Both the position numbers and the translations under genes were made by a program. A model generated the notes under the pieces. That model was not told where the DNA came from, made no database searches, and saw only the letters and a list, made by a program, of their open reading frames with translations. Below are positions 21,151 to 29,760 of a DNA stretch of 64,000 nucleotides, piece after piece. The number at the start of each line of letters is the position of its first letter. Positions within the stretch are counted from its first letter, which is position 1. Source of the stretch: Rhodobacter sp. (lineage in GTDB: Bacteria; Pseudomonadota; Alphaproteobacteria; Rhodobacterales; Rhodobacteraceae); the NCBI GenBank assembly GCA_016704435.1, contig JADJAB010000008.1:159949-223948 (forward strand), read 5' to 3'.

Positions 21151-21921
21151 ATGTCTCACCCGGCCCGGACAGGAAGGAACGGCTTTTGCGGGATGGCGGC
21201 GCTGGCCGTCGCCCTGCTGCTGCAAGGCTGTGTCGATGCGGTGGCACCTCCCGCCGGCCAACCTGCCCCCGCTGCCGCAATCGCCGCGCCCCGCGCCCTT
21301 TCCCGGCCCGGGGATTCCGCCCAGGCTGTCGCCGCGACATTTGTCGCGGTCGCCGCGCGGGTCGAGCCGGTGGCCGAAGCCTATTGCCGCAGCCGCCGCA
21401 CCGGGCCGCTCAACTGCAACATCATCATCGCGGTCGACGACCGGCCGGAGCTGTCGCCCAACGCCTTCCAGACCGTCGATTCGCGCGGCCGTCCCTATGT
21501 CGTCTTCACGCTGTCGCTGATCGCCATGGCGCGCAATGCCGACGAACTGGCCTTCGTCATGGGCCATGAGGCGGCGCATCACATCGCCGGCCATATCCCG
21601 CGCCGGCAGGATCAGGCGGTCAGCGGCGCGATTCTGGCCGGGGTGATCGCACAGGCCTCGGGCCTGCCCGATGACGAGGTGCGCGCCGCGCGCGAGGCCG
21701 GGGCAAACCTCGGCGCCCGCCAGTTCTCGCGCGAGTTCGAACTGGAGGCCGATGTGCTGGGCACGGAGATCGCGCTGGCCGCCGGGTTCGACCCGATCCG
21801 CGGTGCCGCCTTCTTCGACCGCCTGCCCGATCCGGGCAAGGGCTTTCTGGGTACACACCCGCCGAACGCCGCCCGCAAGGCCCTGGTGGCCGAAACCGTC
21901 CGCCGCCTGACCGGCGGGTGA
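21151..21921 (+). CDS. M48 family metalloprotease, lipoprotein
   Basis: 256 residues. An N-terminal lipoprotein signal ends in LLLQGC with C27 as the lipidation site, so the protein is probably anchored in the periplasm. The zinc motif HEAAH is at 139-143, and the third ligand E199 lies in ELEAD, both standard for M48 peptidases (Oma1/BepA/LoiP group). The domain is compact and lacks TPR repeats. A role in envelope quality control is inferred from the family. Confidence 0.9.
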   Translation: MSHPARTGRNGFCGMAALAVALLLQGCVDAVAPPAGQPAPAAAIAAPRALSRPGDSAQAVAATFVAVAARVEPVAEAYCRSRRTGPLNCNIIIAVDDRPELSPNAFQTVDSRGRPYVVFTLSLIAMARNADELAFVMGHEAAHHIAGHIPRRQDQAVSGAILAGVIAQASGLPDDEVRAAREAGANLGARQFSREFELEADVLGTEIALAAGFDPIRGAAFFDRLPDPGKGFLGTHPPNAARKALVAETVRRLTGG

Positions 21922-21984
21922 AGGCGGCCTGCCAGCCGCCCCCGCGCCATCCTGCCCCCCACCACGTGCCCCCGCAGCGCACGG

Positions 21985-21998
21985 TTGATTTGGGTCAA
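21985..21998. promoter_or_regulatory. FNR/CRP-type box upstream of DUF6455 gene
   Basis: TTGATTTGGGTCAA matches the TTGAT-N4-ATCAA consensus of FNR/FnrL with one deviation (GTCAA); it also fits related NnrR/Dnr sites. Its centre is about 76 bases before the ATG, which would place a class II start near 22033. It suggests oxygen or nitric-oxide control of the following small gene. Confidence 0.6.
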
Positions 21999-22067
21999 GG
22001 AGCCGGCGAGGCTTTGCTGGCACCATTTCCCCTATCCACATTTCACAAAGCACCGGAGAGGCTGCGC

Positions 22068-22325
22068 ATGATCGGATATACGGACGCCCCCCGTGCCTGG
22101 TGGCTGACCCGCGGCATGGCACGGATCAGCGGGGTCAACCTGCCGCAAGCGGTGGTCGATGGCTGGCTGTCGCGCGACGAACTTGCCGGCATCATCGCCC
22201 GCTGCGAAGGCTGCGCGCTGTCGCACAGTTGCGAGCGCTGGATGGCGCATTCCGGCCGGGAAACCGCGATGCCGGAATTCTGCCCGAACAAGCCGGTGAT
22301 TGAGTCGCTGTCGCTGCAGCATTGA
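22068..22325 (+). CDS. DUF6455 family protein
   Basis: 85 residues from MIGYTDAPRAWWLTRGMARI, with GGAGAG upstream. Family features are LSRDELAGIIARCEGCALSH with paired cysteines (C-x2-C), a third Cys in SCERWM and a fourth in EFCPNK, suggesting a metal or redox centre. Function unknown. The FNR-type box upstream points to expression under low oxygen or nitrosative stress, which would fit a redox or metal role. Confidence 0.8.
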   Translation: MIGYTDAPRAWWLTRGMARISGVNLPQAVVDGWLSRDELAGIIARCEGCALSHSCERWMAHSGRETAMPEFCPNKPVIESLSLQH

Positions 22326-22356
22326 CCGGCGCCCGCGCCCGCGCCACAAGGCCGGC

Positions 22357-22719
22357 ATGATCCGCCTTGACGATGTCATCCGCGATCGCGGCTCGCGCTA
22401 TGCGGTGTCGGGCGGGCCTGTCCAGGGCCGCGCCGGGGCCGAGGGGTTCGTGGCCGGGCTGAAGCGCGAGAAACGCTTTGCCAAGGCCACGCACAACAGC
22501 TGGGCGCTGCTCTCGGCGACCGAAGGGCCACTGAAGAACGACGACGGCGAATCCGGCGCCGGCGCGGTGATCCTGCGGATGCTGGAGCGCGAGGGACTGG
22601 CCGATTTCGTCGTCGTCGTCACCCGCTGGTATGGCGGCGTGCATCTCGGCGGCGACCGTTTTGCCCATGTTGTGGCTTGCGCGCGCGCGCTGCTCGACGC
22701 GCGCCGGACGGGCGGCTAG
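22357..22719 (+). CDS. IMPACT/YigZ (UPF0029) family protein
   Basis: 120 residues. Matches the N-terminal domain of the YigZ/IMPACT family: FVAGLKREKRFAKATHNSWA, the NDDGESGAGAVILRMLE signature and VVVTRWYGGVHLGGDRF. The usual second domain is absent, giving a single-domain form. The family is linked to translation control (IMPACT in eukaryotes), but the bacterial role is not established. Confidence 0.87.
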   Translation: MIRLDDVIRDRGSRYAVSGGPVQGRAGAEGFVAGLKREKRFAKATHNSWALLSATEGPLKNDDGESGAGAVILRMLEREGLADFVVVVTRWYGGVHLGGDRFAHVVACARALLDARRTGG

Positions 22720-22749
22720 TCTTTTCCGGGGACAGGGGAGGGACGGCGC

Positions 22750-23109
22750 ATGGATTTCCTTCGGGCCGAAGCGCGGCGCTTTGCCAATACGGTGATCTGG
22801 AGCTGGCAGGGCTGGGCCGCCGCCTGGGCCAGCGAAAAGACCCTGCGGCAATGGACCATCGTCAATATCGCCTCTGCGGCGCTGGCCTTCACGCTCGAGC
22901 TTGCGCCTGCCGAACGGGCGCTGATCCTGGCCCTGGGGCTGGTGCTCCTGGCGGCGGAGCTTCTGAATACCGCGATCGAGGAAGCCGTGAACCTGGTCAC
23001 CACCGATACCCATCCGCTGGCCAGGAAGGCCAAGGATTGCGGCAGCGCCGGGGTCGCGCTGGCGGCCTTTGCCGGGGGCGCGGCCTGGGTCGTGGTGCTG
23101 GCCGGGTAA
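22750..23109 (+). CDS. dgkA: Diacylglycerol kinase, DgkA type
   Basis: 119 residues, small trimeric membrane kinase that phosphorylates diacylglycerol (or undecaprenol) to recycle lipids. Three hydrophobic segments and the signature ELLNTAIEEAVNLVT with the catalytic glutamates; the N-terminal amphipathic region contains the usual ALRW-like stretch as WAAAWASEKTLRQW. The gene ends in GGTGCTGGCCGGGTAA, directly repeated once just after the stop, a small tandem duplication. Confidence 0.92.
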   Translation: MDFLRAEARRFANTVIWSWQGWAAAWASEKTLRQWTIVNIASAALAFTLELAPAERALILALGLVLLAAELLNTAIEEAVNLVTTDTHPLARKAKDCGSAGVALAAFAGGAAWVVVLAG

Positions 23110-23137
23110 GGTGCTGGCCGGGTAAGGTGCGGCACCG

Positions 23138-23383
23138 TCAAAGTGACTTGTGCGTCCCATCGCACAGCGGCGCCTTGGCACTGTGCTTGCAGCCGCAGAA
23201 GAAAAGCTTTCTGGTTTCCTCGGCGGTATATTTCACCGGGACAAAGCTGCTGCCCTTGTGGCTGCCGTCGCAGAACGGCTGCTTCGCCGACTTGCCGCAA
23301 GCGCACCAGAAATAGTTTTTCCCGGCCTCCACCTCGACCGGATAAGGGGCTTTCTGGGCGATGTGGGGGGTGTCGTCGGGCAT
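23138..23383 (-). CDS. CDGSH iron-sulfur domain protein
   Basis: 81 residues with two tandem CDGSH-type motifs: CACGKSAKQPFCDGSH (27-42) and CGCKHSAKAPLCDGTH (63-78). Each C-x-C-x10-C-x3-H set binds one [2Fe-2S] cluster with a single His ligand. A soluble bacterial double-CDGSH protein with probable redox or cluster-transfer role. The start MPDDTPHIAQK is the family start. Convergent with dgkA. Confidence 0.92.
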   Translation of the reverse strand: MPDDTPHIAQKAPYPVEVEAGKNYFWCACGKSAKQPFCDGSHKGSSFVPVKYTAEETRKLFFCGCKHSAKAPLCDGTHKSL

Positions 23384-23558
23384 GGGGCGTGGCTCCTGAG
23401 GCGAGTGCAATATCTGTATACCGTAGCATCGCGTGCACTGGGGACAAAGGCGGCTTTTAGCCCTTTGCAGACACCTCCGCCACCAGATGCTAATCTGCAT
23501 GGAGCGCGCAACGACCCGTCGGCATGGGCCTATCTGGTTTGGGAAAAGGAGAAGCAGT

Positions 23559-24158
23559 ATGGCTACGATTGACTTCTGGTATTCCATTGGCAGCACCTAC
23601 AGCTACTTGACCGTTAAGCGATTGCCGAGTGTGGCTCAGGCAGCGGGCATCACCTTTCGTTGGCGCCCGTTCAATGTCCGCCATGTGATGGTGGCGCAGA
23701 ACAACATTCCTTTCAAAGACAAGCCTGAGAAGACCGCTCACATGTGGCGGGATATCGAACGTCGTGCCGCGCGATATGGACTGAATCCGTCGATTCCCGC
23801 TCCGTATCCGTTGCCCGGCCTCGTTCTTGCCAATCAGGTCGCAATTCTGGGTGCCGAAGAGGGCTGGGGCGAGGCCTACACGCGGGCGACGTATAGCCGA
23901 TGGTTTGAGGCGGGGCACCCTGCTGGTGAAGAGCCAAACCTTTCCGGAAGTCTGATCGAGATTGGACAAGACCCGCTCCGCGTCCTTGAAGCCGCCCGGT
24001 CTGCCCGCGTTGTTGAGGCGCTGTCCATTGCGACACGCGAGGCAATGGAGATAGGGGTGTTCGGCTCACCGACCTTTGTCGTGGACGGTGAACTCTTTTG
24101 GGGCGATGATCGGCTTCAAGACGCAATAGATTGGAGTCGTGCAGGAAAGCTCGCCTGA
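23559..24158 (+). CDS. DsbA-like isomerase/oxidoreductase (HCCA isomerase family)
   Basis: 199 residues, thioredoxin-like fold of the 2-hydroxychromene-2-carboxylate isomerase/kappa GST group. Signature start IDFWYSIGSTYSYLTVKRL with the serine in place of the DsbA cysteine pair, and the late cis-Pro region GVFGSPTFVVDGELFWGDDRL. GGAGAAGCAGT precedes the ATG. Base use is less GC-rich than the neighbours, hinting at later acquisition. It could act on glutathione adducts; the aromatic pathway that names the family is not seen nearby. Confidence 0.85.
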   Translation: MATIDFWYSIGSTYSYLTVKRLPSVAQAAGITFRWRPFNVRHVMVAQNNIPFKDKPEKTAHMWRDIERRAARYGLNPSIPAPYPLPGLVLANQVAILGAEEGWGEAYTRATYSRWFEAGHPAGEEPNLSGSLIEIGQDPLRVLEAARSARVVEALSIATREAMEIGVFGSPTFVVDGELFWGDDRLQDAIDWSRAGKLA

Positions 24159-24232
24159 ACAGGCATTTCAGCCTTCAAGAGCATCGACATTGATGTTTCC
24201 GGTTATGACCGCTTTGTCCGCAATCCGGACGT

Positions 24233-25601
24233 TCACGCCAGCCGCCCCCAAAGATCATATTCCCCCGCCTCGTCCACCGTCACCGATACGATATCGCCCG
24301 GTGACAGCCCTTCGAACCCCTCGTCGATGTAGAGGTTGCCGTCGATCTCCGGTGCGTCGGCCTTGGTGCGGCAGGTGGCGCCCTCGGCGTCCACCTCGTC
24401 GACGATCACCTGCAGCCGGCTGCCCACCTTTGCCGCAAGCTTCGCCGCGGAGATCTCTTGTGCCTTTTCCATGAAGCGGGCGAAGCGGTCTTCCCTGACC
24501 TCTCTCGGGCACATGGTCAGGCAGGTCGTTCGACCGCGCGCCCTTGACGTTCTCGTAGCGGAAGGCCCCGACGCGATCCAGCTGCGCCTCGTCCATCCAG
24601 TCGAGCAGGGTCTGGAACTCGGCCTCGGTCTCGCCGGGGTAGCCGACGATGAAGGTCGAGCGCAGGGTGATCTCGGGACATATCGCGCGCCAGGCGGCGA
24701 TCTCGTCCAGCGTCCTTGCCGCCGCGGCCGGGCGGGCCATGCGGCGCAACGTGTCGGGGTGGGCGTGTTGGAAGGGAATGTCGAGATAGGGCAGCACCAG
24801 GCCTTCCGCCATCAGCGGCACCAGGTCGCGGACATGCGGATAAGGGTAGACGTAATGCAGCCGCACCCAGGCGCCAAGACCGCCCAGATCGCGGGCAAGA
24901 TCGGTGATGTGGGCGCGGTGCCCCTTGTCGCTGGCATGTTTCAGGTCCAGCCCATAGGCGGAGGTGTCCTGGCTGATCACCAGCAGCTCCTTCACCCCGG
25001 CAGCGACCAGCCGCTCGGCTTCGCGCAGCACGGCATGGGCCGGGCGGGAAACCAGACGGCCGCGCATGTCGGGGATAATGCAGAAGCGGCACTTGTGGTT
25101 GCAGCCTTCGGAAATCTTCAGGTAGCTGTAGTGGCGCGGGGTCAGGCTGACGCCTGACGCCGGAAGCAGGTCGACGAACGGGTCCGGCGCGGGTGGCACG
25201 GCTGCGTGGACGGCATCCAGAACGGCCTCGTACTGCTGCGGCCCGGTGACGGCCATGACCTTCGGATGCGCGCCGGTGATATAGGCGGGCTCGGCACCAA
25301 GGCAGCCGGTGACGATGACGCGGCCGTTCTCGCGCAGGGCTTCGCCGATGGCATCCAGGCTTTCTGCCTTGGCGCTGTCGAGAAAGCCGCAAGTGTTCAC
25401 GATGACCGCATCGGCGCCCTGATAGTCCGGGCTGATCGCATAGCCTTCGGCGCGCAGCCGCGTCAGGATACGCTCGCTGTCGACAAGCGCTTTTGGGCAG
25501 CCGAGGCTGACCATGCCGATGGTGGGCTGGCCCGCACGGCGGGTGTCCGGCACGCTGGCGCGGGCAAGGTCGGGGCGAAGCAGGGGGGGGTTCTGGCTCA
25601 T
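24233..25601 (-). CDS. rimO: Ribosomal protein S12 methylthiotransferase (one frameshift)
   Basis: Radical-SAM enzyme that adds a methylthio group to an aspartate of ribosomal protein S12. The N-terminal UPF0004 domain (MVSLGCPKALVDSE, VIVNTCGFLDSA, TGCLGAEP) binds the auxiliary [4Fe-4S] cluster; the radical SAM triad is in EGCNHKCRFC; the C-terminal TRAM domain reads VIVDEVDAEGATCR...GLSPGDIVSVTV. The frame breaks once, after LPDHVPE: an extra base near 24503-24507 (GAGAGAGG where GAGGAGG is expected) separates the TRAM part. Removing one base restores a full-length protein of about 455 residues. Probably a sequencing error. Confidence 0.93.
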
Positions 25602-25624
25602 CCGGCGGATATAGCCCAAGGCGT

Positions 25625-25960
25625 GACGCGGGTGAAGCAATTGCGCGCCGGCCGGCGCAAGGCTTTCTTGTCCTGGCGCCAGTGTGCCCCTGGCTGGCGT
25701 TGACTGATGGAGGGGCGCTGCCCCTCCAAACCTCCCCGGAGTATTTCAGCCGAGATGAAATCCGAGTGGTCTTCATCTTGGCTGAAATACTCCCGCCAGA
25801 GGCACCCGAAATCTGCGGCTGGTGCCTCGTCCGAATGGAGCGTCGCGACCGACCCAGGACCCGAGGAGAAGTGCGCAAGCGCTTTGACGAGACAAGGGGA
25901 TTATGCAGCGCGCTTGCGCGCGGCATGCAATCTGGAAAAGGCCGGCCGGACGGCGCCGGT
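25625..25960. repeat. Composite intergenic repeat, copy C
   Basis: No gene is supported in this stretch between rimO and the AsmA-like gene. In order: GTGAAGCAATTGCGCGCCGG/CCGGCGCAAGG, a GGGGCGCTGCCCCTCC dyad, the inverted repeat at 25739-25792 (arms GAGTATTTCAGCCGAGATG and CATCTTGGCTGAAATACTC), then CCGAGGAGAAGTGCGC and GACGAGACAAGGGGATTATG with a GCGCGCTTGCGCGC dyad. Same block order as copy B. Confidence 0.85.
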
Positions 25961-26062
25961 CGCTCTCGGCCATTTGATGCCGCCGGGGCAGGCGGGTTCT
26001 TGCCGGGGCGCGGGGCGCAGCCTAGGCTTTGTTTCAAAAGCAGAAACGAAAAAGGGGCAAGG

Positions 26063-28066
26063 ATGCGGTGGCTTTTTCGGGCCCTTGGGGCGGTTCTTGT
26101 GCTGGTGCTGATCGGTGCGGGCCTTCTGGCGATGATCCCGGCCGAGGCGATCGCCGTCCGCGCAGCAGCCGAATTCGAGCGGCTGACCGGGCGGGCGCTG
26201 GTCATCGAGGGCGGCGTCAGTCCGCGGTTCTGGCCGGTCCTGGGCGTCACCACCGGCCCGGTCAGCATCGCCAATGCCGGCTGGTCGGACGAAGGCCCGA
26301 TGCTGAAGGCCGAAGCCCTGATCGTCGAGATCAACGCCTCGGCCCTGCTTGGCGGCGAGGTCCGGATTCTGGGTATCCGCGCCAGCCGTCCCGAGATCGT
26401 GCTGGAGCGCGCCAGGGACGGGCGCGAGAACTGGGTCTTTGGCGGCGGAGGCCCGGCCGGTGAAGTCTCGGCGGAGACCCCCGGCATCGGCCGTGCCTAT
26501 ACGCTGGAAGAGGGCCTGATCGAGGGCGGCACCCTGCGGTTCATCGACCATGCCAGCGGCCTGCGTCTGGCCTTCGACGACCTGGACGCAAGGGTGACGA
26601 TCCCCGATTTCACCGGGCCGGCGCAGGTCACCGCTTCGGCCGTGATGGCAGGGCAGGCCGTGGTGTTGCGGGCCGAGGCGGGGGTGTTTTCCGCCTTCAC
26701 CGAGGGCCGCGTCGTGCCGCTGGAGGTCAGCGCCGGGGTGGGCGGATCGACCATCGCCTTTGCCGGGCGCGGCGGCTGGCAGCCGCTGGCGGCCGAGGGT
26801 GATCTGACGGCGGATCTGTCCGATCTTGCGGCAGTAGCGGCGCTGGCCGGGGCGGAGGCGCCCGCCCTGCCCTCGGGCCTGGGCGCGGACAGCCTGTCGC
26901 TGGCCGGCAAGCTGACGCTGGACGGCACTGGTGCCGCTTTCCTGCGCGGCGCCACGATCCGCGCCGATGGCAATGAGCTTGCCGGTGATCTGGACCTGAA
27001 GCCCGGCAAGGATCGGCCGAAGCTGTCGGCCCAGCTGCGCGCCGGCGCGCTGGCGCTGCCGGGTCTGGCGGGCGGGCAGGGCGGCGGCGCGGGTGGCGGG
27101 ATGGAGGCCGCGGGCTGGCCGAAGGACCGCATCGACGTCTCGGGTCTGGGCGCGGTGGATGCCGCCGTGGCGCTGGTGGCCGGCTCGGTCGATCTGGGCC
27201 TGCTGAAACTGGGCGAGACCCGGTTGATGATCACGCTGGATCGCGCCCGTGCCGTCTTCGACATCCGCCAGATGACGGCCTATGGCGGCGCTGTCACCGG
27301 CGAGTTTGTCGTCAACGGACGCGGCGGCCTGTCGGTCGGCGGCAAGCTGTCGCTGGCGGGGTTGCAGATGCAGCCGCTCTTGTCCGACCTGTCCGGCTGG
27401 GACCGGCTGATCGGGCAGGGCAACCTGACGCTGAACTTCCTGGGTGTCGGCAATTCGGTCGACGAGATCATGCAGGGCCTGAAGGGCGACGGCACGCTGT
27501 CGCTGGGCAAGGGAGAGCTGCGCGGGCTGGACATCGCTGGCATGCTGCGCACGCTGGACCCCGGCTTTGTCGGCGAGGGGCAGAAGACCATCTTCGACGG
27601 AGCTGCGGGCAGTTTCAGCATTGCCGGCGGTGTTCTGTCGAACAGCGATCTGAAGCTGGTCGCGCCCTATCTGACCGCCACCGGATCTGGCGAGGTGGGC
27701 TTGGGCGCGCGCGATCTGAACTATCGGCTGCGGCCCACCGCGCTGGCCGGTGAGGACGGCACCGGGGGCGTGATGGTGCCCTTGCTGATCACCGGGTCCT
27801 GGGCAAAGCCCCGCTTCACGCTGGACCTTGAATCGATCGCCCGCGAGAAGATGGAGGCCGAGGCGAAGGCCGTCGAAGAGCGGCTCCGGGCCGAAGCGGC
27901 GGCGGCCGAGGCGAAGGCCAAGGCGGAACTGGAGGCCAAGCTGCAAGAAGAGCTGGGCGTCGAGGCGATGGAGGGCGAAAGCCTGGAAGACGCCGTGCGG
28001 CGCCGCGCGGAGGAGGCGTTGCAGAACGAGGCCGGCAAGCTGCTGGAAGGTATCCTGGGCGATTGA
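26063..28066 (+). CDS. AsmA family protein
   Basis: 667 residues. The N-terminal membrane anchor (MRWLFRALGAVLVLVLIGAG) is followed by a large periplasmic region: the AsmA start (AAAEFERLTGRALVIEGGVS, LGVTTGPVSIANAGWSDEGPM, IVEINASALLGGEVRILGIR) and the conserved C-terminal AsmA_2 block (GQGNLTLNFLGVGNSVDEIMQGLKGDGTLSLGKGELRGLDIAG, split here for readability). It ends in a charged Ala/Glu helix. AsmA-like proteins are long beta-groove proteins thought to move phospholipid between the two membranes. AAAGGGGCAAGG upstream sets the start; 127 codons of open frame before it are non-family. Confidence 0.9.
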   Translation: MRWLFRALGAVLVLVLIGAGLLAMIPAEAIAVRAAAEFERLTGRALVIEGGVSPRFWPVLGVTTGPVSIANAGWSDEGPMLKAEALIVEINASALLGGEVRILGIRASRPEIVLERARDGRENWVFGGGGPAGEVSAETPGIGRAYTLEEGLIEGGTLRFIDHASGLRLAFDDLDARVTIPDFTGPAQVTASAVMAGQAVVLRAEAGVFSAFTEGRVVPLEVSAGVGGSTIAFAGRGGWQPLAAEGDLTADLSDLAAVAALAGAEAPALPSGLGADSLSLAGKLTLDGTGAAFLRGATIRADGNELAGDLDLKPGKDRPKLSAQLRAGALALPGLAGGQGGGAGGGMEAAGWPKDRIDVSGLGAVDAAVALVAGSVDLGLLKLGETRLMITLDRARAVFDIRQMTAYGGAVTGEFVVNGRGGLSVGGKLSLAGLQMQPLLSDLSGWDRLIGQGNLTLNFLGVGNSVDEIMQGLKGDGTLSLGKGELRGLDIAGMLRTLDPGFVGEGQKTIFDGAAGSFSIAGGVLSNSDLKLVAPYLTATGSGEVGLGARDLNYRLRPTALAGEDGTGGVMVPLLITGSWAKPRFTLDLESIAREKMEAEAKAVEERLRAEAAAAEAKAKAELEAKLQEELGVEAMEGESLEDAVRRRAEEALQNEAGKLLEGILGD

Positions 28067-28129
28067 AGCGACCTTGCGGGCATGCCAGCGAAAACGGGTG
28101 GCCCGAAGGCCGCCCGCTGGCAGGATGCA

Positions 28130-28800
28130 GGTCGCGGAACGTCCGTTTCCCCTTGGAGGTCGGTCGCGGTGTGCCGGCGGTTCCTGCGGGCAGCACCGCG
28201 TCGTCGCCGCCAGCCGGGCATCGCAGGGCGGGGGTGATCAGCGTGGCCTCGAAAGCCTCGATCGCGCGGGCCGTGTTGCCGAAGCTGACCGGGTCGGCCT
28301 CATCCGGGAAGGCGGCCCTGAACCCGTCCACACAGGTCGGCATCGACCCCGGCGTTGCCACCACCCGGCGTTGCAACCACGTTGTCGGGCGTGCTGGCCA
28401 TTTCCACCCCTGCCTGGACCGTGCCCTTGGCCTGCGCCTTCAGATCCTCGGTGCGTCCGTCCCGGAACTGCGCTTCGTCAAGGAGCGGGTTCGGCCCGGT
28501 GGAGACCTGCGCGCGCCCTGCTGCCAGCCATGGCCGCCACCGGTTTCGATGTGGTCGTCGCCGCCGGTGGTCAGGTTGTGGCAGGAATAGCAGGAAAATC
28601 CGCCCGAGGCCGACAGCCGGGATCGAGGACCAGCGCCTTTCCCAATGCGATCCCTTCCGATGCGACGGGGTTATCCTACACCGCCGGAACCGTCGAGGGC
28701 AGGGGCTTGAACGTCGCTTCGGCCATGGCGCGCAGGTCATCGGCGCCGGTGGCCCGGCAAGGGCCGTGGGCAGGAGGGCAAAGGCAGGAAGCTGGCGCAT
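28130..28800 (-). pseudogene. Di-heme cytochrome c peroxidase, decayed
   Basis: Pieces of a CcpA/MauG-type peroxidase lie in different minus-strand frames. In order: a signal peptide MRQLPAFALLPTALA; LRAMAEATFKPLPSTVPAV; RLSASGGFSCYSCHNLTTGG with the first heme motif CYSCH near 28585-28600; GRTEDLKAQAKGTVQAGVEM and STPDNVV; and VDGFRAAFPDEADPVSFGNT...AIEAFEATLITP. Several indels separate them, and the half carrying the second heme is missing or unreadable beyond the LAGDDAVL-like end. Intact enzymes reduce hydrogen peroxide in the periplasm. Multiple breaks make this a true pseudogene rather than one read error. Confidence 0.85.
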
Positions 28801-28897
28801 CGGTATCCCCGCATGACCTGGATGATCGCGCGGAAGGAATGCAGGCACTCCATCGGCGGCGCGGATCGCGGGCGGCTTGACGCACCGGGCGCATGGC

Positions 28898-29749
28898 CTA
28901 GCGATAAAGCAATACCGGGATCTTGCAGGCGCGGATCATCGCGGTGGTGGTGGAACCGATGATCAGGCTGCGGATGCGCGAATGGCCATAGGCACCCATC
29001 ACCAAAAGGCCGAAGCCCTCGGCCGCGACCTTGCGTTCCAGCGCCACCTCCGGCTCGCCCGCCACCACCTGGACCGAGGCCTCGATGCCGCCGCCTGCCA
29101 GCTTTGCCCGCGCCGCCTCCAGCGCCGCGCGAAGGGCGGGCGTATCTGTCCCGGCATGCACCAGCACAGCCTCCAGCCCGGCAAAGACCGGGCTTGCCGC
29201 CATCCGGTCCACCGCGCGCATTGCGCTGGCGCTGGCGTCAAAGGCGATCAGCACCTTGTCGATCGGCTGAAACGCGCGCGAGGCGACAAAGACCGGCACC
29301 GTGGCGCTGCGCAGGATGCGTTCCAGGTTCGAGCCCAGATGCTCGAACGCGCCCGCACTGCCCTGGCCGCGCTTGCCGATCACCAGTGCGCGGATGTCCG
29401 GCTCCAGACTGCGGATGGTTTCCACCAGGTCGCCCTGCCGCAGCTTTTGCGTCACCGGGCCGGCGCCGTCGGCTTCGATCAGGGCCTGCGCGTCGTCCAG
29501 GATCGCGTGGCCCTGGGCGGCGGCCAGTTTCGCACGCTGCGCGTCCAGCGTCGCCAGTTCCTGCAACAGCTGCGACCGCGCGCCAAGTGTCAGCGCGCCC
29601 GAGAAATCCTTTGTGCCCGCCGCCCCGTGATCGGGCAAGAGGTGCAACAGATCGACCGCCGCCCCCAGCTTCTTCGCGATCCAGGCGCTGTGGTGGCAGA
29701 CGCTGGCCGAATAGGCCGATCCGTCGACCAGGGCGAGTATTCGTGTCAT
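28898..29749 (-). CDS. Universal stress protein, two tandem UspA domains
   Basis: 283 residues made of two UspA folds. Domain 1 runs from MTRILALVDGSAYSASVCHH to VIGKRGQGSAGAFEHLGSN (nucleotide loop), domain 2 from KVLIAFDASASAMRAVDRMA to VMGAYGHSRIRSLIIGSTT, which keeps the ATP-binding G-x2-G-x9-G-S/T pattern. The start MTRILALVD follows the SulP stop by 11 bases; a start five codons earlier is possible. Operon with the transporter, so it may modulate or be co-induced with anion transport. Confidence 0.92.
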   Translation of the reverse strand: MTRILALVDGSAYSASVCHHSAWIAKKLGAAVDLLHLLPDHGAAGTKDFSGALTLGARSQLLQELATLDAQRAKLAAAQGHAILDDAQALIEADGAGPVTQKLRQGDLVETIRSLEPDIRALVIGKRGQGSAGAFEHLGSNLERILRSATVPVFVASRAFQPIDKVLIAFDASASAMRAVDRMAASPVFAGLEAVLVHAGTDTPALRAALEAARAKLAGGGIEASVQVVAGEPEVALERKVAAEGFGLLVMGAYGHSRIRSLIIGSTTTAMIRACKIPVLLYR

Positions 29750-29760
29750 CGCGGCCTCCC

